Positions 1 to 7,896 of a DNA stretch of 64,000 bases are shown here, piece after piece (the first letter of the stretch is position 1; every line of letters starts with the position of its first letter). This stretch comes from an uncultured Acidobacteriaceae bacterium (GTDB taxonomy: Bacteria; Acidobacteriota; Terriglobia; Terriglobales; Acidobacteriaceae). Made by a program: the position numbers and the translations under genes. Where the stretch lies: positions 62,001 to 126,000 of the forward strand of contig CAIMKZ010000100.1 in NCBI GenBank assembly GCA_903842065.1. Reading direction: 5' to 3'. The notes below the pieces were generated by a model. It made no database searches and was not told where the DNA came from. It saw nothing but the letters and a program-made list of their open reading frames with translations.

Positions 1-173
1 GTAAATTTGAGTCGCTGAGCATGAATGGATCTATGGTGTCGGACATAAGCGAAACGAACTATGTCTGGATTGACGACGATGCGACCGCATCATCGGCCCC
101 GCAGGGGCGGCGCGAAACAGTTAACCTGGCCTTAAGTTCCGAATCGGCGACGACTCGCCCTCAACGCGAGTAG
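1..173 (+). CDS. Possible 3' end of an upstream gene, unknown function
   Basis: The frame is open from the window edge and closes at TAG 171-173. Its last 50 codons begin at an ATG at position 21. The product is hydrophilic with an acidic patch (WIDDD) and resembles no family I recognise. The frame runs through a small perfect hairpin, GCCCC-GCA-GGGGC at 96-108, like the repeat hairpins seen elsewhere in the window, so part of this tail may be repeat-derived. There is no codon-usage test here, and it may be a chance open frame. Confidence 0.3.
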   Translation, partial: KFESLSMNGSMVSDISETNYVWIDDDATASSAPQGRRETVNLALSSESATTRPQRE

Positions 174-228
174 CGGTCTCGGATTGACCGGTGCCAACAG
201 AACGTCTATTCTTGCAGCCATATCAACC

Positions 229-696
229 ATGAGTGCAGAACATTCATCCCAGTTCCGCAGGACTGGAATCATCTTTTTTCTCGTCGCGGTGCTGGCGTCG
301 ATCGTCCTTGCCGCGATCATTCGATCAAATTGGGATCGAGTGTCGGTTAGACAATATGAGATGAGTGTGGCTTTCGATGGTAAAGCGCCATGGGGTGATG
401 TAGGGCCGGAATCCGATGGCGAACCGGCTCCGACTGTGCTCTACCGCAAGCTTGGAACGAGCTATTGCTACACGGCTTTTCAATTGCCGAGCTTGTCTTC
501 TCGCTTGAAGGAATCGGGTAGAAGTCAGTTCCATGTTGAGTACAACGTTTTCTCAAGTTTCGGTCATGTTGGAAGGTATACTCTGCGCTCGGTAGACGGT
601 GTTCTGCTCGCCGACGGGAAGCGAATTGTCGAAGCTGTTCACGAGTTTGGGGCGCAAGTTCTTTTGGAAGGAAATGAGCCTTCTACCTGCTCATAA
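229..696 (+). CDS. Hypothetical membrane-anchored protein
   Basis: I do not recognise this 155-aa product. It has a short charged N-terminus, one hydrophobic segment at about residues 11-29 (IIFFLVAVLASIVLAAII), then a soluble domain with two cysteines and aromatic beta-rich stretches, ending in TCS. This suggests a protein held in the inner membrane by one helix with its domain outside. I chose the ATG at 229 because it places the charged residues directly before the helix; a start at 184 would add 15 residues. The stretch is more AT-rich than the neighbouring core genes, which may mean recent acquisition. Confidence 0.5.
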   Translation: MSAEHSSQFRRTGIIFFLVAVLASIVLAAIIRSNWDRVSVRQYEMSVAFDGKAPWGDVGPESDGEPAPTVLYRKLGTSYCYTAFQLPSLSSRLKESGRSQFHVEYNVFSSFGHVGRYTLRSVDGVLLADGKRIVEAVHEFGAQVLLEGNEPSTCS

Positions 697-751
697 AATG
701 TCGTTCCGAGCGCGCACAGCCTAACTGTCAGTTACATCGCACCAAAACGCA

Positions 752-1090
752 CTAGCCCGGCGGCCACGCCATCTGCCTTCCGCCCATCACGTGCAGGTGC
801 AGGTGGTCCACAGCCTGCCCGCCGTTCTTCCCGTTGTTGACCACAACACGATAGCCCGCGCCAAGGCCCTGTTCGCGGGCAACTTCGGCGGCAACCCACA
901 TCAGGTGGCCAAGCAGAGCCTTCCTGCTCTCGTCGGCCTCTGACAGCGCCGCGATGTGCTCCCGCGGAATCACCAGTACATGCACGGGAGCCTTGGGGTC
1001 GATGTCGGCAAAGGCGTAGCTCAGCTCGTCCTGATGAACGGCCTTTGAAGGAATACTGCCCTCAACGATCTTGCAGAAGATGCAACTCAT
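752..1090 (-). CDS. HIT family protein (histidine triad nucleotide hydrolase)
   Basis: Small cytosolic HINT-type enzyme, expected to hydrolyse nucleoside phosphoramidates such as AMP-lysine. The 112-aa product has the HIT signature HLHLH at residues 96-100, the family's usual N-terminal CxxC (CIFC, 3-6), and the conserved core HVLVIP and RVVVNNG. Length matches the family. The frame stays open upstream to 1270, but the MSCIFCKIV start at 1090 is the normal HIT N-terminus. TACACT lies 9 nt upstream on the minus strand, suggesting a very short or absent leader. It is divergent from the molybdopterin enzyme. Confidence 0.93.
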   Translation of the reverse strand: MSCIFCKIVEGSIPSKAVHQDELSYAFADIDPKAPVHVLVIPREHIAALSEADESRKALLGHLMWVAAEVAREQGLGAGYRVVVNNGKNGGQAVDHLHLHVMGGRQMAWPPG

Positions 1091-1099
1091 AGCGAGGCC

Positions 1100-1105
1100 A
1101 GTGTA
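1100..1105 (-). promoter_or_regulatory. -10-like element of the HIT gene
   Basis: On the minus strand TACACT ends 9 nt before the ATG at 1090. There is no Shine-Dalgarno sequence in the gap, and no convincing -35. Confidence 0.45.
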
Positions 1106-1210
1106 CACGCACGCACCCCGCGGGCCACAGGTGCTGCCCTGTCCACATCCATACTCTAAAAAAATGCGCCCGAGTGACTTCTGTCCCTGAATCGAGAATC
1201 CGGCTTGCCC

Positions 1211-1216
1211 TACAAT
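1211..1216 (+). promoter_or_regulatory. -10-like TACAAT, probable leaderless start
   Basis: TACAAT ends exactly 6 nt before ATG 1223. Transcription would begin at or next to the A of the start codon. No Shine-Dalgarno sequence fits in between. The -35 region is weak. This spacing recurs at several other genes in the window. Confidence 0.6.
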
Positions 1217-1222
1217 CAATCC

Positions 1223-3373
1223 ATGGGCCTCTCTTCCCCGCTGCGCACGGTCCACGCGGTCTGCAATCACGATTGCCCGGACACGTGCGGAGTGCTAGTC
1301 ACAATCGACGCCAACGGCCGTGCCGTGAAGGTTGCCGGCGACCCTGCGCATCCTGTTACGCAGGGCTTTCTGTGCGGCAAGGTTGCCAAGTATCTTGACT
1401 TGGTCTACTCGCCGGACCGCGTGCTCTATCCGCTACGCCGCAAAAAGGGTGTGCCGAAGGGGCCGCTCGTGCGCGGGCGCGAGCTGGAGGCCTTTGAGCG
1501 CATAGGCTGGGATGAGGCTCTGGACGAGATCGCGGCGAAACTCAATGAAACGAGCGAGCGCTACGGCCCGGAGTCGATTCTGCCTTACAGCTATGCGGGC
1601 AACTCGGGCGTGCTTGGCTACGGGTCGATGGACCGGCGGTTCTTCCACCGCCTTGGCGCAAGCCGGCTGGACCGCACCATCTGCTCTGAGGCCGGGGGCG
1701 TGGCGTGGAACCTGGTCTACGGAAAAAAGCTCGGCGTTCCGACCGAAGACTTCAGCCACGCAAAGCTGATCGTTGCGTGGGGCGCGAACGTACACGGGAC
1801 AAATATTCACTTATGGCCGCAGATCGAAAAGGCCCGCCGCAACGGCGCGCGGCTGATCGTGATCGACCCTTACCGCACGCGCACAGCGGCTCTGGCTGAC
1901 TGGCACATCGCGATTCGGCCTGGCACGGACGCGGCTCTCGCGCTGGGCATGATGCACGTGATCCTTCGCGAGGCCCTCGAAGACCGCGAGTACATCGCCC
2001 ACATGACGGCAGGCTTCAGCGAGTTGGCCGAGCGCGTGAAAGAGTACACGCCACAGCGCGTGGCGGAGTGGACCGGCCTCACCCCGGCAGAGATTGAGCA
2101 GCTTGCGCGCGAGTACGCAACGGCGAAGCCTGCGGCGATCCGTCTGAACTACGGCGTGCAGCGCGCGGAGTACGGCGGCGCGGCGGTGCGGGCCATCGCC
2201 ATGCTGCCGGCCATCACCGGCGCGTGGAAGCATCGGGGCGGCGGAGCGCAGTTATCCACCTCGGGTGCCTTCGCGTGGAATAAACAAGTCTTGGAACGGC
2301 CCGACCTGCAACTCAAGTCTCCACTCGCCCGCGAGGCGCGGCTGGTCAATATGTCTGCGCTCGGCGAAGCATTGAAATGCAGGGATCAGGCTGGGGCGGA
2401 CGTTCATGCCCTCTTTGTCTACAACTCGAATCCCGCGGCGGTTGCGCCGAATCACAACGCGGTGCGAAGGGGCCTGGAACGCGCGAACCTGTTCACGGTG
2501 GTTCACGAGCTGTTCCTCACCGACACTACCGACTACGCCGACTACGTTCTGCCCGCGACCTCGTTTCTTGAGCACACCGACGTCGAGGGCGCGTACGGCC
2601 ACTACTTTGTGCAGCTCTCTCAACGTGCGATTGAACCACGCGGCGAGGCGCGATCGAATGTGTGGCTCTTTGGGCAGCTCGGCGTACGCATGGGCTTCAC
2701 CGAGCCGTGTTTCAAAGACAACGCCGAAGATCTGATAGCGCAGGCGCTGAACGTGGACGCAAACGGTCGCTCGCAAAGCCCGCAGATGGCTCACATCGCA
2801 TTGGCTGAGTTGCGCGAGCGCGGACACCTGCCGGTGGACTTCCATCGCGAGCCGGAAGCAGCACCGTTTCTGCCCTTCTCTTCCGGTCCGCTTACTACGC
2901 CTTCTGGCAAGGTGGAGTTCGCCTCGCCGTCTCTCGCCGCCGAGGGCCTCGATCCCCTGCCCGGATTTACTCCAGCCACAGAGTCGCGCTGGGGCGCGGA
3001 CGCGGCACGGTTCCCGCTCGAGTTGCTGGCGCGCAAGGCGGACAACTATCTGAACTCGTCGTTCGCGGGTCTCGAAGGCCACCGGAAGATGGAGGCCGCG
3101 AACTGCCGGCGCATCGAACTGCATCCGGCCGACGCGGCTGCGCGCGGCATCGCGGATGGAGATCGCGTGCGAGTCGCAAACGATCGCGGCTCGATCGAAC
3201 TGATTGCAAGAGTGAATGCAAACCTGCCCACGGGAGTGGTGGCGGGCTGGCTCGACTGGCCCAAACTGCATCCGGAGGGGCGCAACATCAACGTCCTCAC
3301 CAGCGAGCGGCTGACCGACATCGGCGCGGGAGCCACATTCTACTCGGCATTGGTCGAAGTTAACAAAATCTAA
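1223..3373 (+). CDS. Molybdopterin oxidoreductase, DMSO reductase family, with 4Fe-4S site
   Basis: 716-aa cytoplasmic redox enzyme binding a bis-MGD molybdenum/tungsten cofactor. Four cysteines at residues 14, 18, 22 and 51 (CNHDC...C...C) fit the N-terminal 4Fe-4S cluster. Molybdopterin-binding stretches follow (GSMDRRF, AWGANVHGTN, IDPYRTRTA, YNSNPAAVAPN). The C-terminal dinucleotide-binding domain holds ADGDRVRVANDRG. There is no Tat signal. Substrate is unknown: formate dehydrogenase, thiosulfate reductase and related branches share these features, and no partner subunit is adjacent. The TTG at 1205 is a weaker start. ATG 1223 is chosen because TACAAT lies 6 nt upstream. The rhodanese gene follows after 32 nt and may be cotranscribed. 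Confidence 0.88.
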   Translation: MGLSSPLRTVHAVCNHDCPDTCGVLVTIDANGRAVKVAGDPAHPVTQGFLCGKVAKYLDLVYSPDRVLYPLRRKKGVPKGPLVRGRELEAFERIGWDEALDEIAAKLNETSERYGPESILPYSYAGNSGVLGYGSMDRRFFHRLGASRLDRTICSEAGGVAWNLVYGKKLGVPTEDFSHAKLIVAWGANVHGTNIHLWPQIEKARRNGARLIVIDPYRTRTAALADWHIAIRPGTDAALALGMMHVILREALEDREYIAHMTAGFSELAERVKEYTPQRVAEWTGLTPAEIEQLAREYATAKPAAIRLNYGVQRAEYGGAAVRAIAMLPAITGAWKHRGGGAQLSTSGAFAWNKQVLERPDLQLKSPLAREARLVNMSALGEALKCRDQAGADVHALFVYNSNPAAVAPNHNAVRRGLERANLFTVVHELFLTDTTDYADYVLPATSFLEHTDVEGAYGHYFVQLSQRAIEPRGEARSNVWLFGQLGVRMGFTEPCFKDNAEDLIAQALNVDANGRSQSPQMAHIALAELRERGHLPVDFHREPEAAPFLPFSSGPLTTPSGKVEFASPSLAAEGLDPLPGFTPATESRWGADAARFPLELLARKADNYLNSSFAGLEGHRKMEAANCRRIELHPADAAARGIADGDRVRVANDRGSIELIARVNANLPTGVVAGWLDWPKLHPEGRNINVLTSERLTDIGAGATFYSALVEVNKI

Positions 3374-3405
3374 CCGGCAAGAGCTAGAACACTGGGAGCG
3401 ATGCG

Positions 3406-3771
3406 ATGAATTGGACTTTCTACGTTGTTGTAATTGTTGTTATGGTTGCCGTTCTGCTGATGCGCCGGGGGCGTCAGATTACCGTGCAGTCGGCGCAGAC
3501 ACTGCTGCGCGAGGGCGCTACAGTCGTCGATGTGCGGACGGCGGGCGAGTTTGCTTCAGGCCATCTGCCCGGGGCCATCAACATTCCGCTGGACAGCATC
3601 GAGACAAAGCTACCGGCGCGGATTCCCGATCGCAACCAGACAATCCTGCTGCACTGTCAGACGGGGATGCGCTCCGGCATGGCGGCAAAGAAGCTGCGCG
3701 CTCTGGGCTACAACAACGTCCATAACATCGGCGGATACGCGCGTGCTGCAAATGTGGTGGGCGGAAAGTAG
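3406..3771 (+). CDS. Membrane-anchored rhodanese-like sulfurtransferase
   Basis: 121-aa protein: one N-terminal helix (about 5-19, YVVVIVVMVAVLLM), then a single rhodanese domain. The active-site loop is CQTGMRS with the catalytic cysteine at residue 84, and the CH2A-like VDVRTAGEFASGHLPGAINIP precedes it. It should carry persulfide sulfur on that cysteine at the inner face of the membrane. It starts 32 nt after the molybdopterin enzyme, and sulfur transfer to a molybdenum cofactor enzyme is a plausible but unproven link. An alternative role is general sulfide or cyanide handling. Confidence 0.85.
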   Translation: MNWTFYVVVIVVMVAVLLMRRGRQITVQSAQTLLREGATVVDVRTAGEFASGHLPGAINIPLDSIETKLPARIPDRNQTILLHCQTGMRSGMAAKKLRALGYNNVHNIGGYARAANVVGGK

Positions 3772-3811
3772 TCTCGCCCGGGCAAAACCGTCAGCATTAC
3801 CGGCAAAGCAA

Positions 3812-3842
3812 AACGCCCGGAGTCTCTTAAACTCCGGGCGTT
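3812..3842 (-). terminator. Terminator between convergent genes
   Basis: Perfect 12-bp stem (AACGCCCGGAGT / ACTCCGGGCGTT) with a 7-nt loop. On the minus strand it is followed by TTGCTTT, so it best serves the Ig-like gene. It may also stop the rhodanese transcript. Confidence 0.75.
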
Positions 3843-3870
3843 GCCGTGTGTATTCGTTTTTCTGCTTGCT

Positions 3871-4842
3871 CTACTTGACCGTAAGCACCAGGGTGGTGGA
3901 GGCGGCGAGCGCGGAAACGCCGTCGCTGGACTGGCCCGTAAGCGTGACCGTGTACGTGCCCGAAGGTGTTGCCGGAGTAACTGGTGGTCCGTGGTTGTAG
4001 TAGTGGTAGAGCGGGCTGCACGCCGTCATGCCGAGCGAGGCAACCAGTGCCACAAGCGCCATGAGCGCCATGCGCTGGAGCCAGCGGCGGCGGCGAGCGC
4101 CAAAGGCGAGTCCACCAAGAGCCAGAAAGCCGGGCAGCAGAACCGCCCACGCAACGGGATTCGAACTCCGCGGTCCGGGCGTCATCTGCGCGGTTGCGGC
4201 CACAGTCTGAATCACCAGCAGGCTCACCGGCGGGCAGGCCGAGGGCAGCGAGCCGGAGGCGCAACTGGTTGGCGTGGAGGGCAGAATCTCAACGTTGTCC
4301 GGCGCAAACGAGCAGGTGGAGTTGCTGGGCAACCCCGAGCAGGAGAGCGTTACAAACATCGGCGCGCTGAGCGACCCGTTGTTTACCGGCGTCACGGTCA
4401 CGCTGAGCGAGCCGCTCTGCCCGGCTGTCAGTGACAGCGGCAAGGTGGAGGGAGATATGGCCGCAACAGAAAGCGTGTAGCCGGGTACGCCGCCGGGGAT
4501 CATCGGCTGCGCAATGGCCGAGGCCGATACCGCGGGCTGGTGCGTGGCGTCGCCGGCATAGACGGCGCGGAGCGTGTGCTCGCCCGAGGCGAGCGTGAGC
4601 TTAACCTGCGCCTGGCCTTCGGCGTCGAGCAGGGCCTCGCCGAGGATGCGATCGCCTTCCTCAATGCTGACCACGCCCGAGGCGGGGTGGCTCAGAACGT
4701 CGCTCACCGACACCGTTGCCCGGCCGCTGCCGTCCACGGTCAGGGTGGCGCGAGTGGCCGTTTGCTGCGCGTAGGCTGCCGGGATCAGTATTGCCACTCC
4801 CAGCGCTGCCATCCATTCAAGCCGCAATTTGCGGCGGATCAT
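3871..4842 (-). CDS. Exported Ig-like repeat protein with internal membrane anchor
   Basis: 323-aa protein with an N-terminal signal (RRKLRLEWMAALGVAILIPAAYAQQ). Next comes a bacterial Ig-like 3 type domain (LTVDGSGRATVSVSD to YAGDATHQPAVS), then a second beta domain (YTLSVAAISPSTLPLSLTAG). A hydrophobic stretch GFLALGGLAF, the charged ARRRRWLQR and a second hydrophobic stretch ending in MTACS follow, then a last short Ig-like strand (GTYTVTLTGQ). Acidobacterial Ig-like cell-surface proteins commonly end this way. Function is unknown, probably envelope or adhesion. Start taken at ATG 4842, where the signal peptide begins; the frame extends to 4920. Confidence 0.7.
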   Translation of the reverse strand: MIRRKLRLEWMAALGVAILIPAAYAQQTATRATLTVDGSGRATVSVSDVLSHPASGVVSIEEGDRILGEALLDAEGQAQVKLTLASGEHTLRAVYAGDATHQPAVSASAIAQPMIPGGVPGYTLSVAAISPSTLPLSLTAGQSGSLSVTVTPVNNGSLSAPMFVTLSCSGLPSNSTCSFAPDNVEILPSTPTSCASGSLPSACPPVSLLVIQTVAATAQMTPGPRSSNPVAWAVLLPGFLALGGLAFGARRRRWLQRMALMALVALVASLGMTACSPLYHYYNHGPPVTPATPSGTYTVTLTGQSSDGVSALAASTTLVLTVK

Positions 4843-5072
4843 GCCTGTCACGTGCACCTGCTCCAACTGCCCAAAACTAGAGGGCTGACACAAGGACTCA
4901 TCCGGGCAGACACTGCCCACCCGATCTATTGTCCCAGACCATTATTGTATCCGGCGGGACCGCTGACGGGCCATTCCCTCACGCCGCCGGCCCACCCCTT
5001 GATCCCGGCCTCTGCTCCCCTGGTCCCCCAGTCCCTGCTTTTCAGCTATGCTGTCTGTTTGAGGGAATCGTC

Positions 5073-6287
5073 ATGACTCAAACTGCTCCCCGCCCCCAAC
5101 TCGCCCACCTTACCGCCGTTCTAAACGACCTGCGCGCCAAAGGAACCCACTTCCGCCTGCGCGTGCTTGAAGATCAGCAGGCCCCGGTGTGCCACTACGA
5201 CGGCAAGCAAGTCATTAATCTGGCCAGCAACAACTATCTTGGCCTCGCAAATCATCCCCGGCTGATCGAGGTGGCCGTGGCCGCCACCGAGGCCTTCGGC
5301 GTAGGCTCCGGAGCCGTCCGCACCATCGCCGGAACCATGCGCATCCACATGGAGCTCGAAGAAAAGATCGCCGCCTTCAAAAATGTCGAAGCCTGCGTCG
5401 TCTTCCAGAGCGGGTTCACGGCCAACGCGGGAACCGTAAGCTCGATCCTCGGCAAAGAGGATTACATTATCTCGGACGAGCTGAACCACGCCAGCATCAT
5501 CGATGGCGCAAGGCTCTCCCGCGCCAACATCAAGGTGTTCCGGCATAAGGATGTCGCGCACTGCGAAGAGATTCTCGCCGAACTGGCTAACAAGCCGGGC
5601 CACAAGCTCGTCATCACCGACGGCGTCTTTTCAATGGACGGTGACATCGGCCCCGTCGACAAGCTCGCTCTTCTGGCTGAAAAATACGGCGCCATCATGA
5701 TGGTGGACGACGCGCACGCCTCGGGCGTTCTGGGGCGCAACGGGCGCGGCAGCGTGGACCACTTCAAGATGCACGGCAAGGTGGATGTGCAGGTGGGCAC
5801 GCTGTCAAAGGCCATCGGCGCGCTGGGCGGCTACGTCTGCGGCAGCAAAGATTTAATTGACTACCTCTATCACCGCGCGCGTCCGTTCCTGTTTTCGACC
5901 TCGCATCCGCCGTCGGTTGCGGCAACGTGCATCGAGGCCTTCAACATTCTGGAGCAGGAGCCGGAGCGCATCGAGCGGCTGTGGACGAACACGCGGTACT
6001 TCCAGGCCGAGCTCAAGCGCGTGGGCTTCAATATCGGCGGCATCAACACGCCGGCAACCGAGACGCCGATTACGCCGCTGATCGTAGGCGACGGCGGCAA
6101 GACGATGGAGTTCTCGCGCGCGCTCTTCGACGAGGGCGTCATGGCGACTGGAATCGCGTTCCCGACGGTGCCGGAAGGTAAGTCGCGCATTCGCATGATC
6201 CTCACCAGCGAACACACCAAGGCCCAGCTCGACCAGGCGCTCGAAACATTGGAACGTGTCGCCAAGAGGATGGGGATTCTACAATAG
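5073..6287 (+). CDS. kbl: PLP-dependent glycine C-acetyltransferase (KBL) family enzyme
   Basis: 404-aa alpha-oxoamine synthase, fold type I PLP enzyme. It shows the family's SNNYLGL (52-58), GSGAVRTIAGT, SDELNHASIIDG, VDDAHASGVLGRNGRG (around 211-226) and the PLP lysine K246 in VGTLSKAIGALGG. Best fit is 2-amino-3-ketobutyrate CoA ligase, which makes glycine and acetyl-CoA from the threonine breakdown product. BioF and serine palmitoyltransferase are sister families and cannot be fully excluded. No threonine dehydrogenase is adjacent. ATG 5073 follows a GAGGG ribosome site; the upstream extension to 4929 lacks family similarity. ruvA begins 6 nt after the stop. Confidence 0.82.
   Translation: MTQTAPRPQLAHLTAVLNDLRAKGTHFRLRVLEDQQAPVCHYDGKQVINLASNNYLGLANHPRLIEVAVAATEAFGVGSGAVRTIAGTMRIHMELEEKIAAFKNVEACVVFQSGFTANAGTVSSILGKEDYIISDELNHASIIDGARLSRANIKVFRHKDVAHCEEILAELANKPGHKLVITDGVFSMDGDIGPVDKLALLAEKYGAIMMVDDAHASGVLGRNGRGSVDHFKMHGKVDVQVGTLSKAIGALGGYVCGSKDLIDYLYHRARPFLFSTSHPPSVAATCIEAFNILEQEPERIERLWTNTRYFQAELKRVGFNIGGINTPATETPITPLIVGDGGKTMEFSRALFDEGVMATGIAFPTVPEGKSRIRMILTSEHTKAQLDQALETLERVAKRMGILQ
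6280..6285 (+). promoter_or_regulatory. Possible internal -10 for ruvA inside the kbl stop region
   Basis: TACAAT overlaps the last codons and stop of kbl (CTA CAA TAG) and ends 8 nt before the ruvA ATG. It could give ruvA its own nearly leaderless transcript. It may equally be coincidence, since the bases are coding. Confidence 0.35.
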
Positions 6288-6293
6288 GCAGCA

Positions 6294-6887
6294 ATGATCG
6301 CTCACTTACGCGGCAAGCTCATCTCGAAGCAGCCCGGCCAGGCCATCGTTGAGGCCGCTGGCGTCGGCTACGACGTTTGTATCTCCGTGCCCACCTTCAC
6401 CGCGCTGCCCTCGGTGGGCGCTGAGGCGGCGCTGCACATCCACACTCAGGTGAGCGAGGACCAGATCGCCCTCTTCGGCTTTCTCGATTCCGAGGAGAAG
6501 CGGCTGTTTCTGCGGCTGATTACCGTCTCGGGGGTCGGCCCCAAGCTGGCCATCAAGATCCTGAGCGGCCTCAACTCCGAGCGCGTGGTGCAGGCTCTCC
6601 GCAGCCAGGATCACGCGCAACTCACGCGCATCCCCGGCGTGGGCAAAAAGCTCGCCGAGCGGCTGGTCGTCGAACTCAAAGACAAGCTCGACGACTTTGC
6701 GGTAGCTCCGGCAGAGAAGACCGGCGCGCAGGGTCCGGCGGTTGACGATGTGCTCTCGGCGCTGGTGAACCTGGGCTATCAGCGCGTGGCGGCGGAGAAG
6801 GCCATCGAGCAGGCCGTCGCCAAAGATGAAGCGCTCTCCGGCGACTTCGATGGCTTGTTCCGCGGGGCGTTGAAGGTGATTCGGTAA
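6294..6887 (+). CDS. ruvA: Holliday junction branch migration protein RuvA
   Basis: 197-aa RuvA subunit that binds four-way junctions and loads the RuvB motor. The N-terminal OB domain (MIAHLRGKLISK, GVGYDVCISV) is followed by two helix-hairpin-helix motifs, VSGVGPKLAIKIL and IPGVGKKLAERLVVELKDKL. An acid/alanine linker and the C-terminal RuvB-binding helical domain (DVLSALVNLGYQ, ending GDFDGLFRGALKVIR) complete it. Length is normal. Neither ruvB nor ruvC is adjacent. It follows kbl by 6 nt. Confidence 0.97.
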   Translation: MIAHLRGKLISKQPGQAIVEAAGVGYDVCISVPTFTALPSVGAEAALHIHTQVSEDQIALFGFLDSEEKRLFLRLITVSGVGPKLAIKILSGLNSERVVQALRSQDHAQLTRIPGVGKKLAERLVVELKDKLDDFAVAPAEKTGAQGPAVDDVLSALVNLGYQRVAAEKAIEQAVAKDEALSGDFDGLFRGALKVIR

Positions 6888-6988
6888 AAACAGCTTTTAG
6901 CTCTTAGCTTCTAGCTTCTAGTTGTGTTTGTGGCGAGAATAGTCTGAGGATATTCTTCAAGGCTGAATTTCATCGCAAGGGTGAGTAG

Positions 6989-7291
6989 ATGAAGCGAAAG
7001 AATTTCGGCGACGAAGTTGTTGAATCCATGAAAGAGGCACTTGCCATCGTTCAAGGCAAGGTCAAACCCGCCCGCGTGACTACCTTCAAGCCGTCGATTG
7101 GCTTGGAGATTCGCAAGATCCGGCTTGCTACCGGTCTCAGCCGCACAGAGTTCGCAAAGCGCTACGACCTCGACGCTCGCACTCTTCAAGACTGGGAACA
7201 GGGCCGCCGCCGCCCGGATCGCGCCGCTCGGGCTTACCTCACAGTGATTTCGAAGAAGCCCAGGGCGGTAGAAGCGGCGCTGGCAAGCTGA
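6989..7291 (+). CDS. XRE-type DNA-binding protein, HigA/NadS antitoxin-like, orphan
   Basis: 100-aa protein. An N-terminal segment (FGDEVVESMKEALAIVQGKVKPARV) precedes a helix-turn-helix at about 45-85 (IRKIRLATGLSRTEFAKRYDLDARTLQDWEQGRRRPD). This matches antitoxins that normally follow a RelE/HigB-type toxin gene. Here the 101 bp upstream hold only a short open remnant ending in GAGTAG just before the ATG and a small repeat (agctcttagcttctagcttct). No toxin is visible on either side, so this is an orphan regulator or the survivor of a decayed pair. Confidence 0.75.
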   Translation: MKRKNFGDEVVESMKEALAIVQGKVKPARVTTFKPSIGLEIRKIRLATGLSRTEFAKRYDLDARTLQDWEQGRRRPDRAARAYLTVISKKPRAVEAALAS

Positions 7292-7344
7292 TAAGCTTGC
7301 ACGGACATATTTTTCATGCACTTAGCCGGACAAGTTCCCTGGCC

Positions 7345-7896
7345 CTACTCCCGAACCCTAAACCGATCCAGCATCGGAAACAGAACCGCCGCGATCCCCG
7401 CGTTGATTACCGCCTTCGCCAGTTCGGCCAGGCCGCGCCACTCGATCTCTAACCCCAGCAGGAATCTGGCCACGACCAGGTAGATCGCGCTCGCCAGCAT
7501 CGAAAACCCAAAATTGAGCAGCAGGCGAATGGTGTGATTGTCTACATCCACGCGCACGCCGATGCTGGCGCCCAGGTAGCCCACCACCGTCTTCGCGATT
7601 CCGTTCAGGCCGATCGGGTAATGCGTCATCGCGTCCTGAAACAGCCCCATCAGCGCGCCCATCAAGGTACCTTGCATGGGGTTGCGACGCCCCAGCGCAA
7701 AGTAGACGGTGACAAGCAGCGGCAGATCAAAGAGCGCCCATCTTGAAGCCCACGGGGGCAGCCACATTCCCAGCGCGCGCGGCAACCACGACTGCAAGAT
7801 CACCGCCACCAGCGGGATCAGCACATAGACGATCAGCGGGTAACGATGAATCTCAAGTTCGCGCCGGCCATCGGCTCCAAGCAGTGAAATTCTCAT
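7345..7896 (-). CDS. mreD: Rod shape-determining protein MreD
   Basis: 183-aa integral membrane protein of the elongasome, linking MreC to cell-wall synthesis. The sequence is mostly hydrophobic with about five or six helices (PLIVYVLIPLVAVIL, LLVTVYFALG, GTLMGALMGLFQDAM, FGFSMLASAIYLVVARFLLG). The conserved GLFQD is present. Its ATG overlaps the mreC stop by 4 nt, so translation is coupled. No penicillin-binding protein 2 or rodA follows; the operon stops here. Confidence 0.92.
   Translation of the reverse strand: MRISLLGADGRRELEIHRYPLIVYVLIPLVAVILQSWLPRALGMWLPPWASRWALFDLPLLVTVYFALGRRNPMQGTLMGALMGLFQDAMTHYPIGLNGIAKTVVGYLGASIGVRVDVDNHTIRLLLNFGFSMLASAIYLVVARFLLGLEIEWRGLAELAKAVINAGIAAVLFPMLDRFRVRE

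Noticed and set aside
752-1270. Longer HIT protein starting at 1270
   Set aside because: The extra 60 residues have no family similarity and overlap the start of the divergent oxidoreductase gene. The MSCIFCKIV start at 1090 is canonical.
6888-6988. Degenerate toxin gene before the XRE orphan
   Set aside because: The frame ending in GAGTAG before ATG 6989 is open for only about 26 codons and matches nothing clearly; too short to call a pseudogene.
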